DNA of 64,000 nucleotides from Limnohabitans sp. 2KL-51. Lineage in GTDB: Bacteria; Pseudomonadota; Gammaproteobacteria; Burkholderiales; Burkholderiaceae_C. The DNA lies in NCBI RefSeq assembly GCF_003063645.1, contig NZ_NESJ01000018.1:16600-80599 (forward strand), written 5' to 3'. The stretch's first letter is position 1; each line of letters opens with the position of its first letter. Of the stretch, positions 18,361 to 27,037 are shown piece by piece. The position numbers and the translations under genes are program-made. The notes beneath the pieces were generated by a model. The model worked only from the letters and a program-made list of their open reading frames with translations. It ran no database searches and had not been told where the DNA came from.

Positions 18361-18951
18361 TCAAAAACACACAGGAAAACAGTGATCGGGCAGTTGGAGG
18401 GTCGCTTTCAGGCGTTGCCAGTCAAAGCCTGTTCCCGGATCGCCTTTGCGGCCTGGCGCAATGTGCTCATGGCCCGCCACATGTGCAATGGGGTAGTGTC
18501 GATGCAAGTCAAGGCACAGACGACGCAGTTGCTCATACTGGGCGTCCTCGAACACATCGCCCTCCAGGCCTTCGAGTTCGATGCCAATCGAGTCGTCATT
18601 GCATTGGGGGCGGCCTCGGTACTCGGACTGACCGGCGTGCCAGGCACGATCGTCGGCGCTGACAAACTGCCACAGGCTGCCGTCACGCCGAATATAGAAG
18701 TGCGAGGACACATGCAGGTCCCGGATTTGTGAGAAATACGGGTGGGCCTCCCAGTCGAGCTGGTTGGTGAACAGCGCTTGCACCTCCTGGCCGCCGTATT
18801 GGCCGGGCGGCAGGCTGATGGAATGGATGACGAGCAAATCGATGCAGGCGCCTGGGGGCCTGGGGCCAAAGTTGGGTGAATCCAGCCTTTGTGCGGGCGC
18901 GTACCAGCCCTGGACCCAAAGATTGGCGAGTTCAGCGGCGTGTTCAGACAT
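18361..18951 (-). CDS. ampD: 1,6-anhydro-N-acetylmuramyl-L-alanine amidase AmpD
   Basis: A zinc amidase of about 196 aa (Amidase_2 family) that removes the peptide from 1,6-anhydroMurNAc-peptides in the cytosol during peptidoglycan recycling. Zinc ligands are in LVIHSIS (His) and in GHEHIAPGRKGDPG (His and Asp), and the substrate-binding SHFYIRRDGSLWQFV is conserved. ATG 18951 gives the usual length; a GTG at 19008 would overlap the preceding stop and add 19 basic residues. It works in the same pathway as Mpl at 6638-8005. Confidence 0.93.
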   Translation of the reverse strand: MSEHAAELANLWVQGWYAPAQRLDSPNFGPRPPGACIDLLVIHSISLPPGQYGGQEVQALFTNQLDWEAHPYFSQIRDLHVSSHFYIRRDGSLWQFVSADDRAWHAGQSEYRGRPQCNDDSIGIELEGLEGDVFEDAQYEQLRRLCLDLHRHYPIAHVAGHEHIAPGRKGDPGTGFDWQRLKATLQLPDHCFPVCF

Positions 18952-19004
18952 GGCTGGACGAGGTCGGTGGCGGTGGCTGGGCGCGTCAGGCAGGCGCCGG
19001 GTTT

Positions 19005-19244
19005 TCACACTGGGTTGCGGTCTTGTGCAGCTGCGCGGTGCTCGGAGCTGCAGTACAGGCCTTTTTCACCCGTGACGACTTCGTCGTGCGGCAAGTGGAT
19101 GCCGCAATGCAGACAGACCGCCATGTTGGTGGGCGTGGGCGGGGCCGGGGGCTGCTCTTTGGGAGTGTCTGATTTGACGCGGCGGCTGCGCTTGAAAGCC
19201 CAGATCGCCAGCAAAATGACCAAAATCCAAATCAGGTATTTCAT
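19005..19244 (-). CDS. PP0621-family small membrane protein with cysteine-pair motif
   Basis: A 79-aa protein with one N-terminal membrane helix (MKYLIWILVILLAIWAF) followed by a short basic region, a Pro-rich linker and a C-terminal zinc-ribbon-like segment CLHCGIHLP ... GLYCSSEH. This matches the PP0621 family, whose function is unknown and which is often next to ampD. The start overlaps the preceding cytochrome-assembly stop as ATGA, which fixes ATG 19244. Longer in-frame extensions upstream lie inside the other gene and are rejected. Confidence 0.82.
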   Translation of the reverse strand: MKYLIWILVILLAIWAFKRSRRVKSDTPKEQPPAPPTPTNMAVCLHCGIHLPHDEVVTGEKGLYCSSEHRAAAQDRNPV

Positions 19245-20044
19245 CCCACGCGTCCAATCAAGACTTCCAATACAAAGCGCGAACCCGCGTAAGACAGCAG
19301 CAGCAAGCCCGCACCGATGTAAAGCACCCGCACGGCGCGACGGCCCCGCCAGCCCCATTGGCTGCGGCCCACCAGCAAGGTGGCAAAGGTGATCCAAGAC
19401 AGAACGGCAAAGACGCGTTTGTGGTCCCAGCGCCATGGGTTGTGGCCTTGGCCATACAGGGCCTCGCCAAAAAGGGCGCCTGCCACCAAAGTGGCCGTCA
19501 ACAGCACAAAGCCGGCTGTCACAAAGCGAAAGGTCAGGCGCTCCAGTGTCAAGAGCGGCAGACCGCTCGAGCCTTCTTGAGCCTGGCGGATGTCATGTTC
19601 TGTACGGGTCATCAACCAGGCGTGCACCACCGCAGCGGCAAACATGCCATAGGCCGACAAACCCAGTGCAAAGTGAAGGGGTAACCAGGCCGATGCCTGG
19701 GTGGTGAGCAAGGCTCCTGGAAACACCCAGGCCAGCACCACGGTGACCGCCCCCAGGCCACCTACGGACCAGCGAACCCTGAGTTTGGGGAAAAACTGGG
19801 TCTCAATCATGTAAGCCAACACCACCAACCAGGCGGTGACCGACAAAGCCGGGGCAAAACCGAAGCGCACCGGCCCCATCAGCAGCACCAGCAAGCTGAT
19901 GGCATGCAAAACCCAAGCGAGCCAAAGCAAGCGGCGAGCGTTCACATCACTCAGGTGGCGGGGCACCAGAGCGGGCAAGGCATAGGCCAGGACTGCCAAT
20001 GCCGAGAAGGGCAACGTCCACAAAGGTGCACTCGCTAAAATCAT
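19241..20044 (-). CDS. Cytochrome c assembly (CcsA/YpjD-type) membrane protein
   Basis: A 267-aa integral membrane protein with about eight hydrophobic segments and the tryptophan-rich region WRWDHKRVFAVLSW near the C-terminal third, as in the CcsA/CcmC/YpjD family that handles haem. No ResB partner is nearby, so it is closer to YpjD, the homologue commonly found divergent from ffh, as here (77 bp to ffh). The role is probably in haem or membrane-protein maturation but is not established for this branch. Confidence 0.85.
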   Translation of the reverse strand: MILASAPLWTLPFSALAVLAYALPALVPRHLSDVNARRLLWLAWVLHAISLLVLLMGPVRFGFAPALSVTAWLVVLAYMIETQFFPKLRVRWSVGGLGAVTVVLAWVFPGALLTTQASAWLPLHFALGLSAYGMFAAAVVHAWLMTRTEHDIRQAQEGSSGLPLLTLERLTFRFVTAGFVLLTATLVAGALFGEALYGQGHNPWRWDHKRVFAVLSWITFATLLVGRSQWGWRGRRAVRVLYIGAGLLLLSYAGSRFVLEVLIGRVG

Positions 20045-20121
20045 GGCACCGAGTTTAGCCTTTCAGGCGCTGCCGCTGGGGCTTCGCCATCCCGCTTGAC
20101 CGGTTTTTCCTGGATTCCCCC

Positions 20122-21504
20122 ATGGCCTCCGCCCTGACCGACAAACTCTCACGCCTCGTCAAGACCCTCAGCGGACAGGCCCGCATCACCGAAACCAACG
20201 TGGCCGACATGCTGCGTGAGGTGCGCATGGCCTTGCTCGAAGCCGACGTGGCTTTGCCCGTTGTGCGCGATTTCATTGCGCGGGTGAAAGAGAAAGCCCT
20301 GGGCCAAGAGGTCATGGGTTCGTTGAAGCCGGGCCAGGCTTTGGTGGGCGTGGTCAACCGCGAGTTGGCCGCCACCATGGGCGAGGGCGTGTCGGACATC
20401 AACTTGGCCGCGCAGCCACCTGCTGTGATCCTGATGGCTGGTTTGCAAGGGGCCGGTAAAACCACCACCACCGCCAAGCTGGCCAAGCACCTGATTGAAA
20501 AGCGCAAAAAGAAAGTGCTCACCGTCTCGGGTGACGTGTACCGTCCAGCGGCCATTGAGCAGCTCAAAACCGTCACCGCGCAAGCTGGAGCCGAATGGTT
20601 CCCCAGCACACCCGACCAAAAGCCGATCGACATTGCGCGCGCCGCCATCGATTACGCCCGCAAACACTTCTTTGACGTGCTTTTGGTCGACACCGCGGGT
20701 CGCTTAGCGATTGACGAAGCCTTGATGGCCGAGATCAAAGCCTTGCATGCCGAATTGAAGCCTGTTGAAACCCTTTTCGTAGTGGATGCCATGCAGGGCC
20801 AGGACGCGGCCAACACCGCCAAGGCTTTCAGCGATGCCTTGCCATTGACGGGCATTGTGCTGACCAAACTCGATGGCGATTCACGCGGTGGTGCGGCCCT
20901 TTCGGTGCGCCAGATCACGGGTGTGCCGATCAAGTTTGCCGGTACCAGCGAAAAGATTGACGGCCTTGAAGTCTTCGACGCCCAGCGCCACGCAGGCCGG
21001 GTGCTGGGCATGGGCGACATCTTGGCCCTGGTCGAGCAGGTCACTGCAGGCGTAGACATGGAGGCCGCGCAAAAGTTGGCCGCCAAGGTCAAGAGCGGTG
21101 GTGGCTTTGATCTGAACGACTTTTTGGCGCAAATCCAGCAGATGAAGCAAATGGGCGGGCTGTCGAGCCTGATGGACAAGCTGCCCAGCCAGATGACCGC
21201 CAAGGCCGCGTCTATGGACATGGACAAGGTCGAAAAAGACATTGGCCGCAAGCAGGGCATCATTCACAGCATGACGCCCAAAGAGCGCAGCAAGCCCGAG
21301 TTGATCAAGGCCACGCGCAAACGCCGCATTGCAGCGGGAGCAGGCGTTCAAGTGCAAGACGTCAACCGCATGCTCAAGGAGTTTGAGCAAATGCAGGACA
21401 TGATGAAAAAAATGTCCGGCGGCGGCATGATGAAAATGATGAAGCGCATGGGCGCCATGAAAGGCATGATGGGCGGCGGCGGATTTCCCGGCATGCCACG
21501 CTGA
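20122..21504 (+). CDS. ffh: Signal recognition particle protein Ffh
   Basis: A 460-aa SRP54 GTPase. N domain (about 1-90), G domain with P-loop GLQGAGKTTTTAKLA from about residue 108, DTAGR (G3) and TKLDGD (G4), then the methionine-rich M domain (about 300-460) that binds 4.5S RNA and signal sequences. The C-terminal tail is unusually Met/Gly-rich (GGGMMKMMKRMGAMKGMMGGG). It is divergent from the ypjD-like gene and ends 8 bp before a palindromic repeat that may act as its terminator. Confidence 0.98.
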   Translation: MASALTDKLSRLVKTLSGQARITETNVADMLREVRMALLEADVALPVVRDFIARVKEKALGQEVMGSLKPGQALVGVVNRELAATMGEGVSDINLAAQPPAVILMAGLQGAGKTTTTAKLAKHLIEKRKKKVLTVSGDVYRPAAIEQLKTVTAQAGAEWFPSTPDQKPIDIARAAIDYARKHFFDVLLVDTAGRLAIDEALMAEIKALHAELKPVETLFVVDAMQGQDAANTAKAFSDALPLTGIVLTKLDGDSRGGAALSVRQITGVPIKFAGTSEKIDGLEVFDAQRHAGRVLGMGDILALVEQVTAGVDMEAAQKLAAKVKSGGGFDLNDFLAQIQQMKQMGGLSSLMDKLPSQMTAKAASMDMDKVEKDIGRKQGIIHSMTPKERSKPELIKATRKRRIAAGAGVQVQDVNRMLKEFEQMQDMMKKMSGGGMMKMMKRMGAMKGMMGGGGFPGMPR

Positions 21505-21512
21505 CCTTCTCT

Positions 21513-21589
21513 TGTAGGTCGGGCCTTCAGGTCCGACATTGTGGGCTTGGTGCAGGTCTCAAGTCGGGGCTAAAGCCGCCGACCTACAC
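21513..21589. repeat. REP-like palindromic repeat, copy 1
   Basis: The element begins TGTAGGTCGGGCCTTCAGGT and ends with the inverted GCCGACCTACA, with an internal AAGTCGGGGCTAAAGCCG. A related element is at 25427-25496 in opposite intergenic context. Both lie between gene ends. The GTAGGTCGG...CCGACCTAC arms could fold into a long hairpin. This is typical of REP/BIME elements spread by RAYT transposases. Confidence 0.7.
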
Positions 21590-21593
21590 ACTG

Positions 21594-21929
21594 TCAGTAT
21601 TGGCTTGCGGGCAGCGTGACCTGAAGGCCATCCAGTTCTGCGGTCAACGTGATCTGGCACGACAGGCGGCTGCCCGGCGCACGCGTTTGGGCGGTGAAGG
21701 CCAGCATGCCGTCTTCATCGCTGCCCATCGGCGGTAGCTGCTTCTCCCAGTCTTCATGCACCACCACATGGCAGGTGGCGCAGGTCAGTAGCCCACCGCA
21801 ATCGGCCTGTATGCCTGGCAAATTCGCATCGACTGCGGCTTGCATCAGGCTTTGGTCGGGCTGGGCTTGCAGGGTATGTGCCGCTTGTCTGGGGTCGTGG
21901 GGTTGCAGGTGGATCGTGATCATGTTCAA
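21594..21929 (-). CDS. 2Fe-2S ferredoxin
   Basis: A 111-aa plant/adrenodoxin-type ferredoxin. The cluster ligands are in DCGGLLTCATCHVVV (C-x5-C-x2-C) with the fourth cysteine in RLSCQI. The protein is acidic, as expected for an electron carrier. It lies 35 bp after the glutamine-synthetase-like gene and is the last gene of a three-gene unit with a Rieske oxygenase, so it probably supplies electrons to that oxygenase. A dedicated ferredoxin reductase is not seen in the window. ATG 21923 is an alternative start. Confidence 0.9.
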   Translation of the reverse strand: MNMITIHLQPHDPRQAAHTLQAQPDQSLMQAAVDANLPGIQADCGGLLTCATCHVVVHEDWEKQLPPMGSDEDGMLAFTAQTRAPGSRLSCQITLTAELDGLQVTLPASQY

Positions 21930-21964
21930 GGCTTCGCCGTCTGGCGTTGTGATTCAAAAGCTTG

Positions 21965-23446
21965 TCAAATGCGCCCGAAGTATTCGCGGCGGTGGAATTC
22001 CTGGGCGTCATCGGCCTGCGCCATGCGCAGGTGTTCGGCTTGCTTGATGGTGCTGTAGTAATCGACAAAGGGCTGACCCAAGGCTTGGCACAAACCCGCA
22101 TCTTGCTGCAGCGCTTGCACCGCATTGGCCAAAGAAGTCGGTATGGTGGCAGCCCCTGAGGCATAAGGTGTTTCGCTGGCGGGCGGCGCTTGCAGTGGCG
22201 TATCCACGCCATCGAGACCCGCATGGATTTGCGAGGCCATGTACAGGTAAGGGTTGGCCGCTGGTTCACCCAGGCGGTTTTCAATGCGGGTGGCACTGTC
22301 ACCCGGCGCACCGATGACACGCAGCATCGCGCCTCGGTTGTCACGCCCCCACAAAATGGACTGCGGTGCCATGGCGTTGGGTCTGAAGCGCCCATAACCA
22401 TTGCTGGTGGCTGTGCACAAAGCGGTGAGTGCTGGACCATGGGCCAGCAGACCCGCCAGCCAGGACGCGCCCGCATCGCTCAGCACCTGCTGCGCATCAC
22501 GCGCACCGCAGCCCGATGCTGCGGCATCGCGCATGAACACGTTGCGCCCCGTGGCCAATTCGCAGACCGACTGGTGCAGGTGCCAGCCGCTGGACATGAT
22601 GTGTTCAAACGGCGGGCGGCACATGAAGGTGGCGTGGTAACCAGCGCGGCGCAGGGCCTGGCGCGTGGCGTTGCGAAACAGCACCATGTGGTCGGCGGCC
22701 GTCAGCACATCGCTCACGTCAAACACCGCTTCGACCTGGCTGGGGCCGAGTTCAATTTCGAGCGAGATCAACGGCAGGCCCAGTGCTTGCGCGGTGCGCT
22801 GCACGATGCGCAGCGGCTCTTCTGACCGGTCCATCCAGCCCTCGGTCAGCAGGTTGAAGCCCGGGTGGATCAGGCTGACCTCGGGCGCAGGGCCGGGCCA
22901 GGCGGCGTGGTCCGGGTCCAGGTCTGCACCGTGCAGCGGGTCTTTGAGGCGATAGATGTGGAATTCGACTTCCAGCCCGCAGCGCATCTGCCAGCCGCGC
23001 TCGGCCAAGCGCTGCACGGCCTGCTGCAACACATGGCGCGAATCCAGCGGCACGATGCGCCCATCTGCGAAATAGGGCTGGCACTGCAGCCAGCCGGTTT
23101 TCTCGGTCCAGGGCAGCACATGCCAGCTGGCCGGGTCGGGCATGAGCGTGAAATTGCTGGCCCCGGCAAAGCCGGGCAGGGTCTCTTGAATGCCCGGCTC
23201 GAACACCTTGAAGGCGGTGCGGTCCGAACTGTCTTTGAGCAGCAAGGTGCTGACCATACCGATGCCGTTGGCCAGCGCACTGCGCAGTTGCGAAGCCACG
23301 ATGGTCTTGCCGCGCACCACGCCGTGCAGGTCGCACCAGCCCAGGCGGATCAGCTCGATGCCCGAGGCCTCGACCTGTTGCAGCAATTGCGCGCAAGCCG
23401 CTTGCCGCTCCGGGCTGTGCAGGCCGCAACGTTCGGCGAAGCTCAT
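21965..23446 (-). CDS. Glutamine-synthetase-family ligase (gamma-glutamyl-amide synthetase type)
   Basis: A 493-aa GS-fold ligase. Active-site elements are kept: GLEVEFHIY (E159, E161), SLEIELGPSQVEAVF, SSGWHLHQSV (equivalent of the GS GSGMHVHQS) and ENRLGEPAANPYLYMA, so it should be catalytically competent. Its genetic context, overlapping a Rieske oxygenase by 4 bp (ATGA) and preceding a ferredoxin, is not that of nitrogen-assimilation GlnA. It resembles the arrangement of gamma-glutamylanilide synthase with aniline dioxygenase. An amine rather than ammonia is thus the likely acceptor, by inference. Start 23446 is set by the overlap. Confidence 0.85.
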   Translation of the reverse strand: MSFAERCGLHSPERQAACAQLLQQVEASGIELIRLGWCDLHGVVRGKTIVASQLRSALANGIGMVSTLLLKDSSDRTAFKVFEPGIQETLPGFAGASNFTLMPDPASWHVLPWTEKTGWLQCQPYFADGRIVPLDSRHVLQQAVQRLAERGWQMRCGLEVEFHIYRLKDPLHGADLDPDHAAWPGPAPEVSLIHPGFNLLTEGWMDRSEEPLRIVQRTAQALGLPLISLEIELGPSQVEAVFDVSDVLTAADHMVLFRNATRQALRRAGYHATFMCRPPFEHIMSSGWHLHQSVCELATGRNVFMRDAAASGCGARDAQQVLSDAGASWLAGLLAHGPALTALCTATSNGYGRFRPNAMAPQSILWGRDNRGAMLRVIGAPGDSATRIENRLGEPAANPYLYMASQIHAGLDGVDTPLQAPPASETPYASGAATIPTSLANAVQALQQDAGLCQALGQPFVDYYSTIKQAEHLRMAQADDAQEFHRREYFGRI

Positions 23447-24834
23447 GCCGCGCTCGTGTCGGCTGGGGTTGGCACATCCGCCGTCAAGGCGGCGTCCCAA
23501 GGCGCGCCACTGCGTTTGGCCGCGCAGGCTTCGCGCCACCACTGCGGCCACTGCCCGCTGGGCGCGATGCCGTCCACTGTGTCGGGGCCCACACGCTGGC
23601 TGGCCACAGCCGCTTGCGCAAAACCTGGCGGTAACCCCCCGGCCTGCACCGTCTCGATGGATTTGAGCAGCATGCGCCGGTTGGCCATGATCACTTTGTC
23701 GCTGGTTCCCAGGTGCTCGCGGGTGCGGTCCTGAATGGCACCCATGCTCTCGCAGGCCCACTGGTCGTGCACGTTGATGTCGTCCTCGCCCATGCCGAGG
23801 TAAGTGCGCGCCACTTGCTCTTCGGGGTTAAAGCCCCAGTTGTTGTGTTTGCCCGCTTTGGGGATGTAGTCGGGCAGCGTGACCGAAGGCAGGCGTTGGT
23901 TGCGCATGGCTTCTTTGTCCACCGGGCCGTCAAAGCTGGTGAACACCGAATACCAATAGGTGTGTGTGTCGTCCACCGGCACATGCATCTGCGTGATGGT
24001 CATGGTCTCGGACAGCGGAATCACAAAGGTGTGCGGAAACAGCGAATTCGTCACCCTCACATGGGTCAGTGCCTCGTTGATCGGGCGAAGGGCCGTCAGG
24101 CGCAGGCCCGCATCGGTGGGCTCAAACGAAATCTCGGGCTGGTCCAGCTCGCGCATCACCCGCGTCATGGGCCAACGCTCGCCTTGCACATCGCCCGCAC
24201 TCGCGCCGCGGAACTGGCGGCCATAACTGCCTTCGAGCGATTCGTCTTCAAAAAAGCGGTGCAGGTACGAGGCGTGTGCCGGGTCAATGCCCACTTCAAA
24301 CGCCTGCAGCCAGTTGCAGTGCCACAGGCCCTTGAAGGCAAAAGTGTGGGTGGCCGGGGCGCTGAAAGCATCAATACCAGGGAGCGGCGGTGGCGTCTGT
24401 CCTTCGGGGCCGAACCAGCCAAAGAGGATGCCGCTGCGCTCGATCAACGGGTAGCTGCGCTGGCGCACCCGCGTGCACAGCGTGCTGCCGGTGGGTTCGG
24501 CAGGGGTTTCGATGCACTGACCCGTCACGTCGAACTTCCAACCATGAAAAGGGCAACGCAGGCCATCGCCTTCGTTGCGGCCAAAGGCCAGGTCCGCACT
24601 CCGGTGCGGGCAGTCACGGTCTAGCAAACCGTAGTCGCCCTGCGCGTTGCGAAACAGGACCAGGTCCTGCCCCAAAATGCGCACCGCTTTGACGGGGCGA
24701 ATCGCCATGCGCGGATCGAGCGCGGGGTTGAACTCGTCCACCAGGGCCACGGGCTGCCAATAGTGGCGCATCACCGCGCCGCACGGCGTGCCCGGGCCGA
24801 TGCGGGTGATCAATTCGTTTTGTTCAGCTTTCAT
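23443..24834 (-). CDS. Rieske non-haem iron oxygenase, alpha subunit (phthalate-dioxygenase type)
   Basis: A 463-aa ring-hydroxylating or demethylating oxygenase. The Rieske cluster is bound by C75-P-H77 and C94-x2-H97 (CPHRS ... CPFHGW). The mononuclear iron ligands are in D184-x2-H187-x4-H192 (DPAHASYLH). The length and organisation fit the alpha3-type phthalate 4,5-dioxygenase group, which lacks a beta subunit; none is present here. It is first in an operon with a GS-like ligase and a ferredoxin. ATG 24834 was chosen over a longer Arg/Pro-rich extension. Substrate unknown. Confidence 0.9.
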   Translation of the reverse strand: MKAEQNELITRIGPGTPCGAVMRHYWQPVALVDEFNPALDPRMAIRPVKAVRILGQDLVLFRNAQGDYGLLDRDCPHRSADLAFGRNEGDGLRCPFHGWKFDVTGQCIETPAEPTGSTLCTRVRQRSYPLIERSGILFGWFGPEGQTPPPLPGIDAFSAPATHTFAFKGLWHCNWLQAFEVGIDPAHASYLHRFFEDESLEGSYGRQFRGASAGDVQGERWPMTRVMRELDQPEISFEPTDAGLRLTALRPINEALTHVRVTNSLFPHTFVIPLSETMTITQMHVPVDDTHTYWYSVFTSFDGPVDKEAMRNQRLPSVTLPDYIPKAGKHNNWGFNPEEQVARTYLGMGEDDINVHDQWACESMGAIQDRTREHLGTSDKVIMANRRMLLKSIETVQAGGLPPGFAQAAVASQRVGPDTVDGIAPSGQWPQWWREACAAKRSGAPWDAALTADVPTPADTSAA

Positions 24835-25024
24835 GGGGGCCTCTGGCTTGCGCCTTGTGTCTGCCGGTGGCGTGTGCCCGTCCGGGGGCGGGCTACGCTT
24901 GTCTCTTGCCAATCAGTTTAAACGCCTGCATAAGACGCAGCCAAGAGCTGACAAGCAAGGCATGGCATGGCGTGCGTCAAGTCGGCGTCAAGGCGGAGGC
25001 TTGAATTGGCGCAAAATCAGGCGG

Positions 25025-25420
25025 ATGAAACATGCTATTTTTATCTACGGCACCCTGTTGCCAGGCCTGCGGCTGGAGGCCGAAATGCACGGTGCCCGCT
25101 TGCTGGGGCCAGCCCATATAGCGGGTCGATTGATCGATGTGGGCCTGTACCCCGGACTGCTTCAGGGCGACGGGCAAGTCACCGGTGAGGTCTACGAAGT
25201 GGATGACGCGCACCTGACCCGTCTGGATGTGGTGGAAGGCGTTGTGCCCGGTGACCGCGCCGAATCACACTACTGGCGGGAGGTGGTGACGGTGCTCAGC
25301 GGCCCGCTGCAAGGCCAGCAGGTGCAGACCTATGTGTACAACCTTCCGGTGGATGGCTGCACGTCCATCCCGCACGGTGACTACCGCCGTTACATCCGCG
25401 AAGTCGGCCGAGAGTCCTGA
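25025..25420 (+). CDS. Gamma-glutamylcyclotransferase-like protein (AIG2/GGACT family)
   Basis: A 131-aa protein of the gamma-glutamylcyclotransferase fold. The substrate-loop motif YGTLLPG is at residues 8-14 (YGSL in most members), and the catalytic glutamate is E71 in LDVVEG. Members convert gamma-glutamyl amines or dipeptides to 5-oxoproline and the free amine. It is divergent from the Rieske/GS-like unit with 190 bp between starts, so it could remove gamma-glutamyl groups added by the GS-like ligase. The upstream in-frame extension is low-complexity and rejected. Confidence 0.85.
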   Translation: MKHAIFIYGTLLPGLRLEAEMHGARLLGPAHIAGRLIDVGLYPGLLQGDGQVTGEVYEVDDAHLTRLDVVEGVVPGDRAESHYWREVVTVLSGPLQGQQVQTYVYNLPVDGCTSIPHGDYRRYIREVGRES

Positions 25421-25426
25421 TCTTTC

Positions 25427-25496
25427 GTAGGTCGGCGGCTTTAGCCCCGACTTAGTGCGCCAAACAGCATGTCGGGGCTGAAGCCACTGACCTACA
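25427..25496. repeat. REP-like palindromic repeat, copy 2
   Basis: Reads GTAGGTCGGCGGCTTTAGCC at the start and CTGACCTAC near the end, with an internal GTCGGGGCTGAAGCC. It is the counterpart of the element at 21513-21589. It sits 6 bp after the cyclotransferase stop and before the miaB end, so it may serve as a two-way terminator. The two copies bracket the Rieske/GS-like region. Confidence 0.7.
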
Positions 25497-25537
25497 AAAC
25501 GCAGGTTGTTTCATCAGTCCCGGCATGTCGCCTGGTT

Positions 25538-26875
25538 TCAATCGCGAATGACCAACTCACCTCGTAGCGAATGCGACAGGCCTTGGGTGATACGCACATC
25601 CGCCATCTGACCGATCAGGCGGTCCATGTTGGGGCCGCCGGGGAAGTTGACCACCCGGTTGCATTCAGTGCGACCCGCCAGCTCGGTCGCGTCCTTGCGT
25701 GAAGGGCGCTCCACCAAAATGCGCTGCACCGTGCCCACGCGGCTCTCGCCGATGCGCTGCACGTTCTCTTCGATGGTCGCTTGCAGGTGGTGCAGGCGGC
25801 GCAATTTTTCGGTGTGCGGCGTGTCGTCGTGCAAGTTGGCCGCAGGCGTGCCGGGGCGGGGGCTGAAGATGAAGCTGAAACTCGTGTCAAAACCCACGTC
25901 GGTGATCAGCTTCATCATCTTGCTGAAGTCGTCCTCGGTCTCGCCGGGAAAGCCCACGATGAAATCGCTGCTGAGCGACATGTCGGGGCGGATCGCCCGC
26001 AGCTTGCGGATCGTGCTCTTGTATTCCATGGCGGTGTAGCCGCGCTTCATGGCCATCAAAATGCGGTCTGAGCCGTGCTGCACCGGCAGGTGCAAGTGGC
26101 TCACCAGTTTGGGAATTTTTTCGTACGCGTCAATCAAGCGCTGTGTGAACTCGTTCGGGTGGCTGGTCACATAGCGGATGCGCTCGATGCCCGGCATGTC
26201 GGCCACGTATTCCAGCAACAAGGCAAAGTCGGCGATGTCAGCGGTATCGCCCATCTTGCCCCGGTAAGCGTTCACGTTCTGGCCCAGCAGCGTGATCTCT
26301 TTCACGCCCTGCGCAGCCAAACCCGCCACCTCGACCAGCACATCGTCAAAGGGGCGCGAAACCTCTTCGCCCCGGGTGTAGGGCACCACACAGTAACTGC
26401 AATATTTGCTGCAGCCTTCCATGATCGAGACAAAGGCCGTGGCACCGTCCACCTTGGCAGGCGGCAGGTGGTCAAACTTTTCAATCTCGGGGAAGCTGAT
26501 GTCCACCTGCGGGCGCTGCTTGCGCTCGCGCTCGTTCAGCAACTCGGGCAGGCGGTGCAGGGTTTGCGGGCCAAATACCACGTCCACATAAGGTGCACGC
26601 TTGATGATCTCGGCACCCTCTTGGCTGGCCACGCAGCCGCCCACGCCAATCAGCACGCCCTTGGCTTTGAGGTGCTGCACCCGGCCCAAGTCGCTGAAGA
26701 CTTTTTCTTGCGCCTTCTCGCGCACCGAGCAGGTGTTGAACAAAATCAGATCGGCCTCGTCCACGTTTTGCGTGGGCTCATAACCCTGGGCCGCGCCGAG
26801 CACATCGGCCATCTTGTCCGAGTCGTACTCGTTCATCTGGCAGCCAAATGTTTTGATGAAGACCTTCTTGCTCAT
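25538..26875 (-). CDS. miaB: tRNA-2-methylthio-N6-dimethylallyladenosine synthase MiaB
   Basis: A 445-aa radical-SAM methylthiotransferase acting on A37 of tRNAs that read UNN codons. N-terminal UPF0004 domain ([12 protein letters not shown] ... NTCSVREKA), central radical-SAM motif [15 protein letters not shown], and a C-terminal TRAM domain from about residue 380. Length and order are standard. Transcribed toward the palindromic repeat at 25427. Confidence 0.97.
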   Translation of the reverse strand: MSKKVFIKTFGCQMNEYDSDKMADVLGAAQGYEPTQNVDEADLILFNTCSVREKAQEKVFSDLGRVQHLKAKGVLIGVGGCVASQEGAEIIKRAPYVDVVFGPQTLHRLPELLNERERKQRPQVDISFPEIEKFDHLPPAKVDGATAFVSIMEGCSKYCSYCVVPYTRGEEVSRPFDDVLVEVAGLAAQGVKEITLLGQNVNAYRGKMGDTADIADFALLLEYVADMPGIERIRYVTSHPNEFTQRLIDAYEKIPKLVSHLHLPVQHGSDRILMAMKRGYTAMEYKSTIRKLRAIRPDMSLSSDFIVGFPGETEDDFSKMMKLITDVGFDTSFSFIFSPRPGTPAANLHDDTPHTEKLRRLHHLQATIEENVQRIGESRVGTVQRILVERPSRKDATELAGRTECNRVVNFPGGPNMDRLIGQMADVRITQGLSHSLRGELVIRD

Positions 26876-26976
26876 GCGGCCTCCACGGAAGTGACGGAGG
26901 TGATGAAGTCAAAGCAAAGCAAAGCACGCCCGCGAAGGACCAAAGTGCAGCGGTTCATGGTGTAGATCCAGAGGCT

Positions 26977-27003
26977 GTGAAAAAGAAAAGCGCTGACGCG
27001 CTT
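26977..27003 (-). terminator. Probable terminator after the DUF2889 gene
   Basis: On the minus strand a short stem AAGCGC (27003-26998) with GCGCTT (26993-26988) and loop GTCA is followed by TTCTTTTT. It is 35 bp after the DUF2889 stop. The stem is only six pairs, so it is a modest terminator. Confidence 0.55.
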
Positions 27004-27037
27004 ATGAAGTGATTGATTATCGCAGGCAAGCTCCGGC

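Noticed and set aside
23447..23761. N-terminal extension of the GS-like protein
   Set aside because: It lies inside the Rieske gene in another frame and has an Arg/His/Gly-rich shadow composition; the ATGA overlap fixes the start at 23446.
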